A stretch of DNA of 64,000 nt from positions 62,001 through 126,000 of the forward strand of contig NZ_LGXZ01000006.1 in the NCBI RefSeq assembly GCF_001238295.1, given 5' to 3'. This stretch comes from Ruegeria sp. 6PALISEP08. Its GTDB lineage: Bacteria; Pseudomonadota; Alphaproteobacteria; Rhodobacterales; Rhodobacteraceae. A program made the translations under genes and the position numbers. Below, one piece after another: positions 8,774 through 17,403 of this stretch. The notes beneath the pieces were generated by a model that saw nothing but the letters and a program-made list of their open reading frames with translations, searched no databases and had not been told where the DNA came from. Every line of letters starts with the position of its first letter. The first letter of the stretch is position 1.

Positions 8774-9724
8774 TCAGCTGTCGCGTGGCGCGGCGGCGCG
8801 GCGCAGTCGGTCGTTGATGGCCGCACCAAGCCCGGTCTCGGGGACCGGAGAAACCGCAATCGGCCGCCCGGATTTGTTCAGCTCATGCAGGGATGCAAAT
8901 AGGTTTGCGGCGGCCTCGGTCAGGTTGCCGTTCATGGACAGGTTCAGATCACAGTCCCCCGGACCAAAGCCCAGCAAGACCTCGTCACCCTGACGCGACC
9001 TGGCATTCAGGCGGACCGGGGCGTCCGGCGCGTAGTGCGATTGAAGTTGTCCCGGGGCGGTCAGCAGATCACCTGATTGATGCATGTGCAGATGCGCCCC
9101 CAGTTCCTGTTCGATCTGTTCCAGCGCGATACCGCCGGGGCGCAGCAGGGTGGGCTCTCCGGCCAGTCCGACGATGGTGGATTCCAGCCCGACGCCGCAA
9201 GGCCCGGCATCCAGTACAGCGGCGATTTTGCCGCCCAGGCCCGACCACACGTGGTCTGCTGTCGTGGGGCTGATTTGACCCGAAGGATTTGCCGAAGGCG
9301 CAGCGACCGGCCCATCGAACGCAGTCAACAATGCACGGGCGGTGGGATGTGCGGGCACGCGAACCGCCAGCGTGTTCAACCCGGCCGTCACAAGCGAGGA
9401 AATCCCGTGCCCCTCGCGCAGCGGCAGAACCAGAGTCAGCGGGCCTGGCCAGAAGGCTTGCGCCAGTTGTTCGGCCTGATCAGACCATTGCACAAACCTC
9501 TGCGCCGCACTGACCGAGGCGACATGGGCGATCAGCGGGTTGAAGCTGGGTCGCCCCTTGGCCTCGTAAATCGACGCGACCGCCTGCCCATTGCGGGCAT
9601 CGCCGCCCAGGCCATAGACCGTTTCGGTTGGCAGGGCGACCAGAAGGCCCTGGCGCAGCAAGTCCGCTGCCCGTGCTATACCGTCGGGATCCGCCGTCAA
9701 TTCCTGAGTGCCGGATGAGATCAT
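8774..9724 (-). CDS. L-threonylcarbamoyladenylate synthase, Sua5 type
   Basis: With the ATG at 9724 the protein has 316 residues, a typical length for the long Sua5 form. The frame is open 32 codons further upstream but that part is not conserved-looking. The YrdC-like domain shows LPTETVYGLGGDA (31-43) and KGRPSFNPLI (56-65), which bind ATP, bicarbonate and threonine. After a linker, a C-terminal Sua5 domain begins near residue 205. The enzyme makes threonylcarbamoyl-AMP, the first step of t6A modification at position 37 of ANN-decoding tRNAs. It diverges from the acyl-CoA dehydrogenase gene across 138 bases. Confidence 0.93.
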   Translation of the reverse strand: MISSGTQELTADPDGIARAADLLRQGLLVALPTETVYGLGGDARNGQAVASIYEAKGRPSFNPLIAHVASVSAAQRFVQWSDQAEQLAQAFWPGPLTLVLPLREGHGISSLVTAGLNTLAVRVPAHPTARALLTAFDGPVAAPSANPSGQISPTTADHVWSGLGGKIAAVLDAGPCGVGLESTIVGLAGEPTLLRPGGIALEQIEQELGAHLHMHQSGDLLTAPGQLQSHYAPDAPVRLNARSRQGDEVLLGFGPGDCDLNLSMNGNLTEAAANLFASLHELNKSGRPIAVSPVPETGLGAAINDRLRRAAAPRDS

Positions 9725-9862
9725 AATTGATGACGCCGCGTTTTGGTTGCTTGAAACATCTGGAATAGTACGTAGTCGGTACAAGCCCATACGCTTAGCG
9801 GTGCTTGCGCTTGATTCCAAGCCCGCCGATGTATTCTGATCCGTTAGACCCCGAGAGAAGCC

Positions 9863-11566
9863 ATGCCCTATCGCGCCCCAATCTCAGATTATCAATTTCT
9901 GCTGGACCATGTGGTCGGGTTTGACCAGGTCGCCGCCACTGAAACTTTCTCAGATGCCAGCGCGGATGTCGTCAGTGCTATTCTGTCTGAGGCGGGCAAG
10001 ATGTGTGAAGAGATTCTGGCACCGTTGCAACGTGCCGGTGATCTGGAACCTGCACGGCTTGAGAATGGCGTATTGCGCAGTTCTCCGGGCTATGGTGATG
10101 GCTGGAAGGCGATTGCTGAAGGCGGCTGGGTCGGGATCAGTGCTGATCCTGAGTATGGCGGAATGGGCCTGCCAATGACCATCACCACCGCCGTGAATGA
10201 GATGATGAGCGCCTCATGCCTGTCGCTGCAACTGGCGCCACTGATGGCGCAAGGCCAGATCGAAGCGTTGGAGCATCACGCCAGCGATGAATTGAAGGCG
10301 CTGTATTTGCCGAAGATGATATCTGGTGAATGGTCGGCCACCATGAACCTGACCGAGGCACAGGCCGGTTCGGATGTGGGTGCCCTGACCTCAAAGGCCC
10401 AGCCAAATGGCGATGGGACATTTTCGGTGTCCGGGCAGAAGATTTTCATATCCTGGGGTGACAACGACTTTGCCGAAAATGTCTGCCATCTGGTTTTGGC
10501 ACGCTTGCCGGATGGGGTGCCGGGTACCAAAGGGATTTCGTTGTTCCTGGTGCCGAAATACATCCCTGATGCGGATGGCAATCCCGGCGTGGCCAATGAC
10601 CTGAAAGTGGTTTCGGTTGAACACAAGATGGGTCTGCACGGCTCACCTACCTGCGTGATGCAATTTGACGGGGCCAAAGGTTGGCTCGTGGGCCCTGAAC
10701 ACGGTGGTATGGCCGCCATGTTCACCATGATGAACAACGCCCGTTTGGGTGTGGGGGGGCAGGGCGTCGGCGTTGCCGAAGGCGCCTATCAGCACGCGTT
10801 GGCCTATGCGCTGGACCGCAAGCAGGGCCGGACGCCCTCGGGTACCATCATCGATCATGCAGATGTGCGCCGCATGATCATGGATATGCGCGCGGATATC
10901 TTCGCGGCGCGTGCGATTTTGTTGGCCAACGCAACCGCAATTGACATGGCGAAAGCCACAGGTGATGCCGATTGGGCCGCGCGGGCGGCGTTGTTGACGC
11001 CAATCGGCAAGTCCTTTGGCGCCCGCACCGGGATACGCGTGGCTGAAACCGGGGTGCAGGTGCATGGCGGCATGGGGTTCGTCGAAGAAACCGGTGCAGC
11101 CCAGTATTCCCGTGATGTTCGTGTGACAGCGATTTACGAAGGAACCGATGGCATTCAGGCCATGGATCTTGTTGCACGCAAAATGATGGACGGGGGTGAG
11201 GCCGCATCGAACCTTCTGGACGAGATCGAAGATCAGGCCGAGCGCGCCCGGGCCACGATGCCCGATTTGGCCGGTCCGGTCTGGGAGGCCACGGAAACCG
11301 TGCGCGAAGCGACCGAGTGGCTTGTGGCGCAGAAAGACATGAACGACCGATTTGCAGGTGCAACCGCCTATTTGCAGGCGTTTGCGCGGGTACTGGGCGG
11401 GCATTACCACCTGACCGCAGCTCTGGCCGATCCGGATGGACCACGGGCCAAGTTGGCGCGATACTACATCAATGCCTTGTTGCCCGAACATTCGGGCCTT
11501 CTGGCGCGGGCGCAAAGCGGGGCGGATGACCTGTTTGCGCTCAGCCCGGATGAGTTGGTAGCCTGA
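9863..11566 (+). CDS. Acyl-CoA dehydrogenase (long, DmdC-like subfamily)
   Basis: A 567-residue FAD enzyme of the long acyl-CoA dehydrogenase group. The FAD/substrate loop MNLTEAQAGSDVGAL lies near 160-174. The central domain contains HKMGLHGSPTC, and VQVHGGMGFVEETG precedes YEGTDGIQAMDL, whose Glu426 matches the catalytic base of the DmdC branch. An extra C-terminal domain (about 450-567) is characteristic of these enzymes. DmdC oxidises 3-methylmercaptopropionyl-CoA in DMSP demethylation, but close paralogs act on other acyl-CoAs and no other dmd gene is present, so the substrate is left open. ETF-quinone oxidoreductase at 24900 would accept the electrons. The next gene starts on the last base of its stop. 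Confidence 0.9.
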   Translation: MPYRAPISDYQFLLDHVVGFDQVAATETFSDASADVVSAILSEAGKMCEEILAPLQRAGDLEPARLENGVLRSSPGYGDGWKAIAEGGWVGISADPEYGGMGLPMTITTAVNEMMSASCLSLQLAPLMAQGQIEALEHHASDELKALYLPKMISGEWSATMNLTEAQAGSDVGALTSKAQPNGDGTFSVSGQKIFISWGDNDFAENVCHLVLARLPDGVPGTKGISLFLVPKYIPDADGNPGVANDLKVVSVEHKMGLHGSPTCVMQFDGAKGWLVGPEHGGMAAMFTMMNNARLGVGGQGVGVAEGAYQHALAYALDRKQGRTPSGTIIDHADVRRMIMDMRADIFAARAILLANATAIDMAKATGDADWAARAALLTPIGKSFGARTGIRVAETGVQVHGGMGFVEETGAAQYSRDVRVTAIYEGTDGIQAMDLVARKMMDGGEAASNLLDEIEDQAERARATMPDLAGPVWEATETVREATEWLVAQKDMNDRFAGATAYLQAFARVLGGHYHLTAALADPDGPRAKLARYYINALLPEHSGLLARAQSGADDLFALSPDELVA

Positions 11567-12612
11567 TGGACGGGGGTCGCGTTTTGGGAATCAGATATCC
11601 GTGGGCCGAGCCGCCCGCGACAGGCGAAGCCATTCAGGTTGCCGAGGGCGTTCTGTGGATGCGCCTGCCCCTGCCGATGGCGCTGGATCACGTCAATATT
11701 TATGCTCTGGACGATGGCGACGGGTGGACGGTTATCGACACCGGGCTGTCCTCGAACAAGACGCGGCGCATCTGGCAAACCTTGATGGATGGACCCTTGG
11801 CGGGCAAACCGATCAAGCGGGTGGTTGTGACTCACCACCATCCTGATCACGTCGGCAATGCCGGGTGGTTTCAGTCAGATCACGGGGCTGAACTGGTGAC
11901 CAGCCGTATCTCGTGGCTGTTTGCACGGATGTTGACGCTGGACGTTCAAGAAACATGGCCGCAAGAGACCCTGGATTTCTATCGCAGCACCGGCATGGCA
12001 CCCGAGGTTCTGAATGCGCGGATGAAGGATCGCCCGTTCAACTTTGCGGATACGGTCTATCCCATGCCTCTGGGCTTTACCCGGATACAGCAAGATGACG
12101 TGATCCGCATGGGCGGGCGCGACTGGGATGTGCATATGGGCAATGGTCACGCCCCGGAACATGCCACTTTCTGGAGCCGCGATGACAATCTGGTGTTGAG
12201 CGGAGACCAGATTCTCAGCTCGATCAGCCCTAATTTGGGGGTTTATGCGACAGAACCCATGGCCGACCCGGTTTCGGCCTGGATGGAGGCGTGCGAGCGA
12301 CTTCAGACACTGGCCCGGCCTGATCATCTGGTTCTGGGTGGGCACAAGCTGCCCTTTACCGGCCTGCCGCTGCGCATGAGGCAGCTGATCGAGAATCACC
12401 ACAGCGCGTTGGAGCGTTTGTTGGACCATCTGGTCGAGCCCAAAGCTGCCGCCGACTGTTTCCTGCCCCTGTTCAAACGCACGATCCGCGAGGGCGAATA
12501 TGGGCTCGCGCTGGTCGAGGCGGTTGCACATATGAACCATCTCTACCACATTGACGCTGTGACCCGGACGCAGCGCGCGGACGGAGCTTGGCTGTACCAG
12601 CGCAAAGGGTAG
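11566..12612 (+). CDS. MBL-fold metallo-hydrolase
   Basis: A 348-residue metallo-beta-lactamase-fold protein with the metal-binding THHHPDH at 89-95, a further GNGHAPEH near 193-200, and LGGHKLPF near 259. A C-terminal winged-helix-like tail of about 70 residues follows, as in LACTB2-like and related thioesterase/hydrolase branches. It overlaps the acyl-CoA dehydrogenase gene by one base (TGATG), so the two products are made together. A thioester or lactone hydrolase acting on the same pathway is a reasonable inference, but no substrate can be named. No export signal is present. Confidence 0.88.
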   Translation: MDGGRVLGIRYPWAEPPATGEAIQVAEGVLWMRLPLPMALDHVNIYALDDGDGWTVIDTGLSSNKTRRIWQTLMDGPLAGKPIKRVVVTHHHPDHVGNAGWFQSDHGAELVTSRISWLFARMLTLDVQETWPQETLDFYRSTGMAPEVLNARMKDRPFNFADTVYPMPLGFTRIQQDDVIRMGGRDWDVHMGNGHAPEHATFWSRDDNLVLSGDQILSSISPNLGVYATEPMADPVSAWMEACERLQTLARPDHLVLGGHKLPFTGLPLRMRQLIENHHSALERLLDHLVEPKAAADCFLPLFKRTIREGEYGLALVEAVAHMNHLYHIDAVTRTQRADGAWLYQRKG

Positions 12613-12618
12613 AAAAGA

Positions 12619-13071
12619 ATGCAGGACCAGATCGAAACCTCGGCCGAGGCCGCCGAAGCCGCAGCCTTGCCACGTTGCCACGAGGTTCACGCCGACCCAA
12701 AGGCCGAATCCGGCACCAAAACTCTGCCTGAGCCGCTGAACAAGCCGGTTGAAACCAAAAGCCCTGCACAATGGGCCTATGAACGTTTGATCATGTACAT
12801 CCAGAACTTTGAAAAGACGCTGGATGGCGATCACGAGGTCGCAATGGGCTTTACCGGTGGTGATGCCGGTGTGATGCGGATCGAAGGCATGGGTTTTTTT
12901 GACCCCGATATAATCACCTTCTATGGCTCGGACGGAACCGGGGCTCGTACGCAATTGGTGCAACATGTCACCCAGTTGAACGTGATGCTGCGCGCGTTGC
13001 CCAAATCGGTCGAAGACAAACCCGCCAACCGTATCGGATTCCGTTTGGCGGCTGATCTGGAAGACAGCTGA
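12619..13071 (+). CDS. DUF6173-like conserved protein
   Basis: A 150-residue soluble protein that starts six bases after the hydrolase gene. The first 50 residues are low-complexity (Glu, Ala, Pro, Lys). A compact domain follows, from SPAQWAYERLIMYIQNFEK to the end, with the repeated pattern EVAMGFTGGDAG and MGFFDPDIITFYG. This matches the Rhodobacterales family I recall as DUF6173, which has no known function. There are no membrane segments, cysteine clusters or catalytic motifs. Operon position suggests co-expression with the dehydrogenase and hydrolase. Confidence 0.7.
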   Translation: MQDQIETSAEAAEAAALPRCHEVHADPKAESGTKTLPEPLNKPVETKSPAQWAYERLIMYIQNFEKTLDGDHEVAMGFTGGDAGVMRIEGMGFFDPDIITFYGSDGTGARTQLVQHVTQLNVMLRALPKSVEDKPANRIGFRLAADLEDS

Positions 13072-13127
13072 CTTGCAATTCACGCTTGCGCGCCTTTGAA
13101 TGAATGCACCATTTCGGAGGCCACCGC

Positions 13128-14969
13128 GTGAGCAGATTTTTCCAAGAAGTTTCACAAGCCTATGCCGGGGCCTGGGCTCGGCGCAGGGTCTTTGTACCGA
13201 TCTATATTGCCGTGCGTCTGCTGCTGGTGGCGATGATCGCGCCGGGTGTCGCATTGGCGGTCAACCTGGCCGTTTCTCTGTCGGATCAAACGGCGCTGAC
13301 AGATCAGGACATTGCGATGTTCCTGCTGTCTCCGGCAGGCTTCATAGCAGGTATTGCGGTTCTCAGCCTGTTTTTGCTGGCTGAGGTCTTTGTGTTCTCG
13401 GTCATGGCCGGGTCCTTGCGCATGGGCGAACGCGACCCCTGGCGCGCGGGCAGTGCGGGGCTGACGCTGAACCTGTCCCGCTTTCCGGCGCTGTTCGGCT
13501 TTGCTGTGCGGTTTATTCTGCGCGTCTTGCTGCTTGCCCTGCCATTTGTGGCAGTTGCGGGGGTGATCGCGTGGTGGACGCTGACGGAATACGACATCAA
13601 CTATTACCTGACCTTCCACCCCCCTGCCTTTCAGGTGGCGGTCGTACTGATCGGATTGGTCGTTTTGGCCCTGGCCTGGGTTTTGATCCGGCGTCTATCC
13701 GGTTGGGCGCTGGCCCTGCATCTGGTTCTGTTTGAAGGTGCGTCGCCACGTGTGGCTTTCGCCAATAGTGAACAGAGGATGGAAGGTAAGCGTGGGCGAT
13801 TGAAGATCGAACTTGCCCTGTGGCTGGCGATGCGCCTTGTCGTCGCGGCTTTGATCGCGGGGGTGGTCAGCCTTTTGTTTGCACTGGTGCCGATGCAGGG
13901 GGACAGCAGCCTCAGGTTCGCGCTGATCCTCAGCCTGATAATCGCTGGGCTGTGGTCCCTGGCGGGGTTGGTTCTGGCGGCGACTGCGTTGGGCGCGCTG
14001 GCGGTTTTGCTGGATGGATTTTTCGATACAGAAGCCAAGGAAATTGCCCATCCTGAACCCCGCAAAATCCGCGCACCCGTGTTTGTAACCGTCGCAGCAG
14101 CTCTGGCTGCATTGGGTATCGGCATTTGGTTCGGTCAAGGTCTGCTGGAACGTGTGCAGGCTCCGGATCATGCCGAGGTCATCGGCCACCGAGGCGCTGC
14201 GGCCATAAGGCCTGAAAACACCATGGCTGCAGTTCTGAAAGCCATCGAGGATGGCGCGGATTGGGTCGAGATCGACGTGCAGGAAACGGCCGATGATGTA
14301 GTCATCGTGGCCCATGACAGCGATTTCATGAAGCTGGCCGGGGTGAACCTGAAAGTCTGGGATGCAACCATGGCGGATGTGGCCGGCATTGATATCGGCA
14401 GTTGGTTTGGCCCGGAATATGCCTCGGAACGCACACCGACCCTGCGCGAGGTGCTGGAAGCGGCCAAGGGCAAGTCCAAGGTCCTGATCGAACTGAAATA
14501 TTATGGTCACGATGTCGATCTGGAAAATCGGGTGATCAATCTGGTGGAAGAGCTTGGGATGCAGGACGACATTGCCACCATGTCGCTGAAATATCCGGCG
14601 GTGCAAAAGATGAAATCGCTGCGCCCCGACTGGCGGTCCGGCGTGTTGGCGGCCACCGCCGTTGGGGATTTGTCCGGGTTGGACGGTGAATTCGTCGCGG
14701 TCAATGCAGGGATGGTGACGCCAGGTTTGATTCGCAAGGTGCAGGACTCCGGCAAGGATATCTATGTCTGGACGGTGAATGATCCATTGCAGATGTCCAA
14801 AATGGCATCGATGGGTGTGGATGGTCTGATCACGGATCGCCCGGCCATGGCCAATGAGGTCTTGCGCGTGCGTGCTGAAATGGGGCCGGGTGAGCGGCTG
14901 TTGCTGTGGCTGGCCACGACGTTTGGATTGCAGGTCGATACCGAGGCAATGCGCGATGACAGCCCTTAG
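13128..14969 (+). CDS. Membrane-anchored glycerophosphodiester phosphodiesterase
   Basis: The GTG at 13128 is preferred over the in-frame ATG at 13104 because CGGAGG (13115-13120) lies seven bases before it. The protein then has 613 residues. Residues 1 to about 345 form a multi-helix membrane domain of the GDPD-associated type. From about 348 comes the GDPD TIM barrel, with EVIGHRGAAAIRPENT (catalytic His354-Arg355), the EID metal-binding motif near 386 and the second catalytic His in VAHDSDF. The enzyme splits glycerophosphodiesters into glycerol-3-phosphate and an alcohol. The PLA2-like gene overlaps its 3' end, suggesting joint phospholipid breakdown. Confidence 0.9.
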   Translation: MSRFFQEVSQAYAGAWARRRVFVPIYIAVRLLLVAMIAPGVALAVNLAVSLSDQTALTDQDIAMFLLSPAGFIAGIAVLSLFLLAEVFVFSVMAGSLRMGERDPWRAGSAGLTLNLSRFPALFGFAVRFILRVLLLALPFVAVAGVIAWWTLTEYDINYYLTFHPPAFQVAVVLIGLVVLALAWVLIRRLSGWALALHLVLFEGASPRVAFANSEQRMEGKRGRLKIELALWLAMRLVVAALIAGVVSLLFALVPMQGDSSLRFALILSLIIAGLWSLAGLVLAATALGALAVLLDGFFDTEAKEIAHPEPRKIRAPVFVTVAAALAALGIGIWFGQGLLERVQAPDHAEVIGHRGAAAIRPENTMAAVLKAIEDGADWVEIDVQETADDVVIVAHDSDFMKLAGVNLKVWDATMADVAGIDIGSWFGPEYASERTPTLREVLEAAKGKSKVLIELKYYGHDVDLENRVINLVEELGMQDDIATMSLKYPAVQKMKSLRPDWRSGVLAATAVGDLSGLDGEFVAVNAGMVTPGLIRKVQDSGKDIYVWTVNDPLQMSKMASMGVDGLITDRPAMANEVLRVRAEMGPGERLLLWLATTFGLQVDTEAMRDDSP

Positions 14970-15495
14970 ACTGACGTTGTTAGTGTCTTTGCTGCCGCTG
15001 CCTGCATTGTCTCAGGATCTGATGCGCAGTTTTGAGATGCCCTCTCATCGTGCCCTTATAAATCAAAGCGTTAGTGCCGAATTGACTGCGTTTGAAACAG
15101 ATGGATGTTCGGGCGGGTTGTCGACCAGTTGGCGTTGGGTGGCCAAACAATTCCCACAAGTCGGTGAGCTGTATGAAGAGCACCCGCCATGGGAATATTG
15201 TTGTGTGACCCATGACCAAGCCTACCACAACGCGGGTGATGCGGTGACGGCAGACGCAAGTTATGACGCCCGTTTAGCTGCGGATGATGCTCTGCACGCT
15301 TGCGTGGTGGAGCATGGAGACCGTTATGCCAAAGACTATGCCGACCGCTACGATATGACGCCCGAGCAGATTCGCACCGTACACGCGATCACGGCGGATG
15401 CGATGTATGGTGCGGTGCGATTTGGCGGTGGGCCATGCAGCGGCTTGCCCTGGCGTTGGGGGTTTGGATATCCGGGATGCTCGGTTCTCAGGTAA
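14956..15495 (+). CDS. Secreted phospholipase A2-like protein
   Basis: A 179-residue protein with a signal peptide (about 1-19, ending ALSQ). It overlaps the GDPD gene by 14 bases; the ATG at 14956 is chosen because the signal peptide begins there. TDGCSGG (48-54) resembles the calcium loop of bacterial and fungal group XIV phospholipases A2. YCCVTHDQAY (81-90) matches the CCxxHD catalytic motif, with His86 and Asp87. DDALHAC (110-116) is placed like the second Asp of the His-Asp pair. Six cysteines (51, 82, 83, 116, 161, 175) could form three disulfides. Phospholipase activity is inferred and no family assignment could be checked. Confidence 0.65.
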   Translation: MTALRLTLLVSLLPLPALSQDLMRSFEMPSHRALINQSVSAELTAFETDGCSGGLSTSWRWVAKQFPQVGELYEEHPPWEYCCVTHDQAYHNAGDAVTADASYDARLAADDALHACVVEHGDRYAKDYADRYDMTPEQIRTVHAITADAMYGAVRFGGGPCSGLPWRWGFGYPGCSVLR

Positions 15496-15584
15496 GCAAG
15501 CCCTGCGCGCGAATGACGTGGTGACAGGCGTCTGGTTTTCTATTATCCAACAGATCAAACACGCGAACTGGGATTCTGAGACTT

Positions 15585-15719
15585 ATGGCTGAACACAAGC
15601 ACGGCGAAATGGACATCACCGTCCAAACCAAAACTTTCAACGGTTTCATCAAAGCCACCACATGGTGCGTGGTTGCGATTGCCTTTCTGTGTCTGTTCCT
15701 GGCGGTCTTCGCCTCCTAA
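15585..15719 (+). CDS. aa3-type cytochrome c oxidase subunit IV
   Basis: A 44-residue protein too short for routine ORF calls. It reads MAEHKHGEMDITVQ at the N-terminus, then a KTFNGFIKATTW amphipathic stretch and one transmembrane helix (about 27-43). This is the pattern of the bacterial aa3-type cytochrome oxidase subunit IV family (Paracoccus CtaH-like), a single-helix accessory subunit. The catalytic subunit genes are not in this window. It sits alone between the PLA2-like gene and the lipoprotein gene, 90 bases after the former. Confidence 0.85.
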   Translation: MAEHKHGEMDITVQTKTFNGFIKATTWCVVAIAFLCLFLAVFAS

Positions 15720-15736
15720 GCATTTCGGGGGCTATC

Positions 15737-16369
15737 TTGCTCAGGATTCTGATTGCCTGCCTTTTGGTAGCAACCGTTGCCGGCTGTGCAGGTTCTAACC
15801 GTCCGCAAGCCGACCAGGCCGAGGTCGTCTCGAGATCTTATCGTGATCCCGGACCTTCCACGCTGACGCTCTACACAATGATCAACACGCGCACCGGATC
15901 CGGGGCACATACCTCGTTGATGATTTCGGGCAGTGAGCGGGTGATCTTTGACCCTGCCGGCTCGTTCAGGGCGGATGTTGTTCCGATGAAGGACGATGTG
16001 CTTTACGGCATAACTCCGGCGGTCGAGCGAGCCTATCGCAGCTCTCACGCGCGCGAGACGCATTACGCGCGCATCCAGACCATTCAGGTGACCCCACAGC
16101 AGGCTGAAATTGCCCTGCAGCTTGCTAAGCAATCCGGTCCGGTCGCCGGTGCGTTCTGTACCAACTCCACCTCGCAACTATTGAAGCAGGTGCCGGGATT
16201 CGAGCAAATTGATGTCACCTTTTACCCGGTAAACCTGTCGGATCAGTTCGCGCAGATTCCGGGCGTCGTGACCGAGGAGTATCGGGAAAGCGATGATGCG
16301 GATCTGCAAAAAGGTCTAGCCGCGAACAATGCGCGCCTTAACCAGTTGGACGGGGTCTCAACTCAGTAG
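15737..16369 (+). CDS. Lipoprotein, possible permuted papain-like (NlpC/P60-type) fold
   Basis: The open frame begins inside the oxidase subunit gene, but a TTG at 15737 with CGGGGG five bases upstream gives 210 residues. It also places a clean lipoprotein signal first (lipobox VAGC, Cys17). The mature part has GAHTSLMISGSERVIFDPAG with His58 on a predicted strand, and later GAFCTNSTSQLL with Cys141 at a helix start. That His-before-Cys order is seen in circularly permuted NlpC/P60-like proteins, so a peptidase or amidase fold is possible. This is a weak inference from pattern only. The gene is tail to tail with azlD. Confidence 0.6.
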   Translation: MLRILIACLLVATVAGCAGSNRPQADQAEVVSRSYRDPGPSTLTLYTMINTRTGSGAHTSLMISGSERVIFDPAGSFRADVVPMKDDVLYGITPAVERAYRSSHARETHYARIQTIQVTPQQAEIALQLAKQSGPVAGAFCTNSTSQLLKQVPGFEQIDVTFYPVNLSDQFAQIPGVVTEEYRESDDADLQKGLAANNARLNQLDGVSTQ

Positions 16370-16690
16370 ATACAGCAAACCGTAGAGGGTGGCGGCCCCG
16401 GAAAAGATGGCGGCCAACACGTTTTTGCTGATCACACCTACAACCAACGCAACTGCTGCCGCTGACATCCGGGGAAGGTCAGGCTGCCCCTCGGTCGCCG
16501 AGGGCCAGACAACCAATGGTGCGATCAATGCAGGCAGAATCGCAACTGCCGTGTACCGCAGGTGACGCAGCAGCCAGGTCGGCATCGGGCGGTCACCTAC
16601 AAGGCCGATAAAGACAAATCGCAAGGCATAGCTGCCTATGGCCAGGCCTATGATGATGGTCCAGATGGTGACAGGATCGGTCTGGGTCAT
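16358..16690 (-). CDS. azlD: AzlD family branched-chain amino-acid exporter small subunit
   Basis: A 110-residue protein with about four hydrophobic helices and the AzlD pattern: GSYALRFVFIGL near the start, RYTAVAILPALIAPLVV in the middle. The start ATG at 16690 overlaps the azlC stop (ATGA). A longer frame continues upstream but only reads azlC out of frame. AzlC and AzlD together export branched-chain amino acids or analogues, as in the BrnFE pair. The 3' end overlaps the convergent lipoprotein gene by 12 bases. Confidence 0.88.
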   Translation of the reverse strand: MTQTDPVTIWTIIIGLAIGSYALRFVFIGLVGDRPMPTWLLRHLRYTAVAILPALIAPLVVWPSATEGQPDLPRMSAAAVALVVGVISKNVLAAIFSGAATLYGLLYLLS

Positions 16691-17403
16691 CGTTGCAACT
16701 TTCTGCGCTCTAGGATCAGTTCCGCTTGTGCTCCGGCGATCATTCCCGCAGACCCTGCAATCAGCAGGCCCAGATTGAACGGGATTACGACGGTCAACAG
16801 CGACACTGCGATGGCCACCAGCGCCGCGACCACATGTGCAAAGGTCCGCATCATCGGCCCGATCATGGCCAGAAATGTGATTGGCAGGGCGAAATCCAGC
16901 GCCCAGCTTTCCGGAATCTGCGCGCCCAGTACTGCGCCTAGGTAGGTGGCAAGAATCCAGAGCGGTGTGATCGGCGTGACCGAACCCACGAAATAAGCCA
17001 TGCGTTGCGGCACCGACAGGTCTGGCTCTTTCTCGAACCGCACAATGGAGCAGGCATAAGACTGGTCCACGGTCAGATAGGCGGCAAAGGCACGCTGCCA
17101 CATCGGTGCCGCACCCAGATAAGGTGTCAGCGATGCGGAGTACATCGCCATACGTAAATTCACCGCCAGCGCTGAGATTATGATAATCGCCGTCGGCGTG
17201 TTGTCCTGCAGCAGTTGTAATGCCGCAAACTGTGCCGCTCCGGCAAAAACGGTCGAAGTAAAAGCCATTGTCTGAACAATGGTTAGCCCGGCTTCGGTCG
17301 CGAATACACCGAACAACAGGCCAAAGGGCACGGCGACGAAGATAAAGGGTGTCCCGTCGCGAAAACCTTTCCAGAAGTAAGACTTGGATGTGGCAGAGGC
17401 CAT
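16687..17403 (-). CDS. azlC: AzlC family branched-chain amino-acid exporter large subunit
   Basis: A 238-residue membrane protein with the AzlC signature block FRDGTPFIFVAVPFGLLFGV near the N-terminus and FAGAAQFAALQLL and LAVNLRMAMYSASLTP further on. It forms the large subunit of a two-component exporter with AzlD, whose gene overlaps its 3' end by four bases. The start codon at 17403 lies on the same CATG palindrome as the likely start of the divergent fdhD-mobA gene, so the two genes share 5' ends and their promoters must overlap the opposite coding regions. Confidence 0.9.
   Translation of the reverse strand: MASATSKSYFWKGFRDGTPFIFVAVPFGLLFGVFATEAGLTIVQTMAFTSTVFAGAAQFAALQLLQDNTPTAIIIISALAVNLRMAMYSASLTPYLGAAPMWQRAFAAYLTVDQSYACSIVRFEKEPDLSVPQRMAYFVGSVTPITPLWILATYLGAVLGAQIPESWALDFALPITFLAMIGPMMRTFAHVVAALVAIAVSLLTVVIPFNLGLLIAGSAGMIAGAQAELILERRKLQR

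Noticed and set aside
9863-11566. Naming the acyl-CoA dehydrogenase dmdC
   Set aside because: The motifs fit the DmdC branch, but no DMSP-pathway neighbour is present and paralogs with other substrates are common in roseobacters.
11875-13254. 459-residue minus-strand frame
   Set aside because: It lies antisense to the hydrolase, DUF6173 and GDPD genes, has no domain pattern and no start signals; the sense genes have clear motifs. It is a GC-skew shadow frame.
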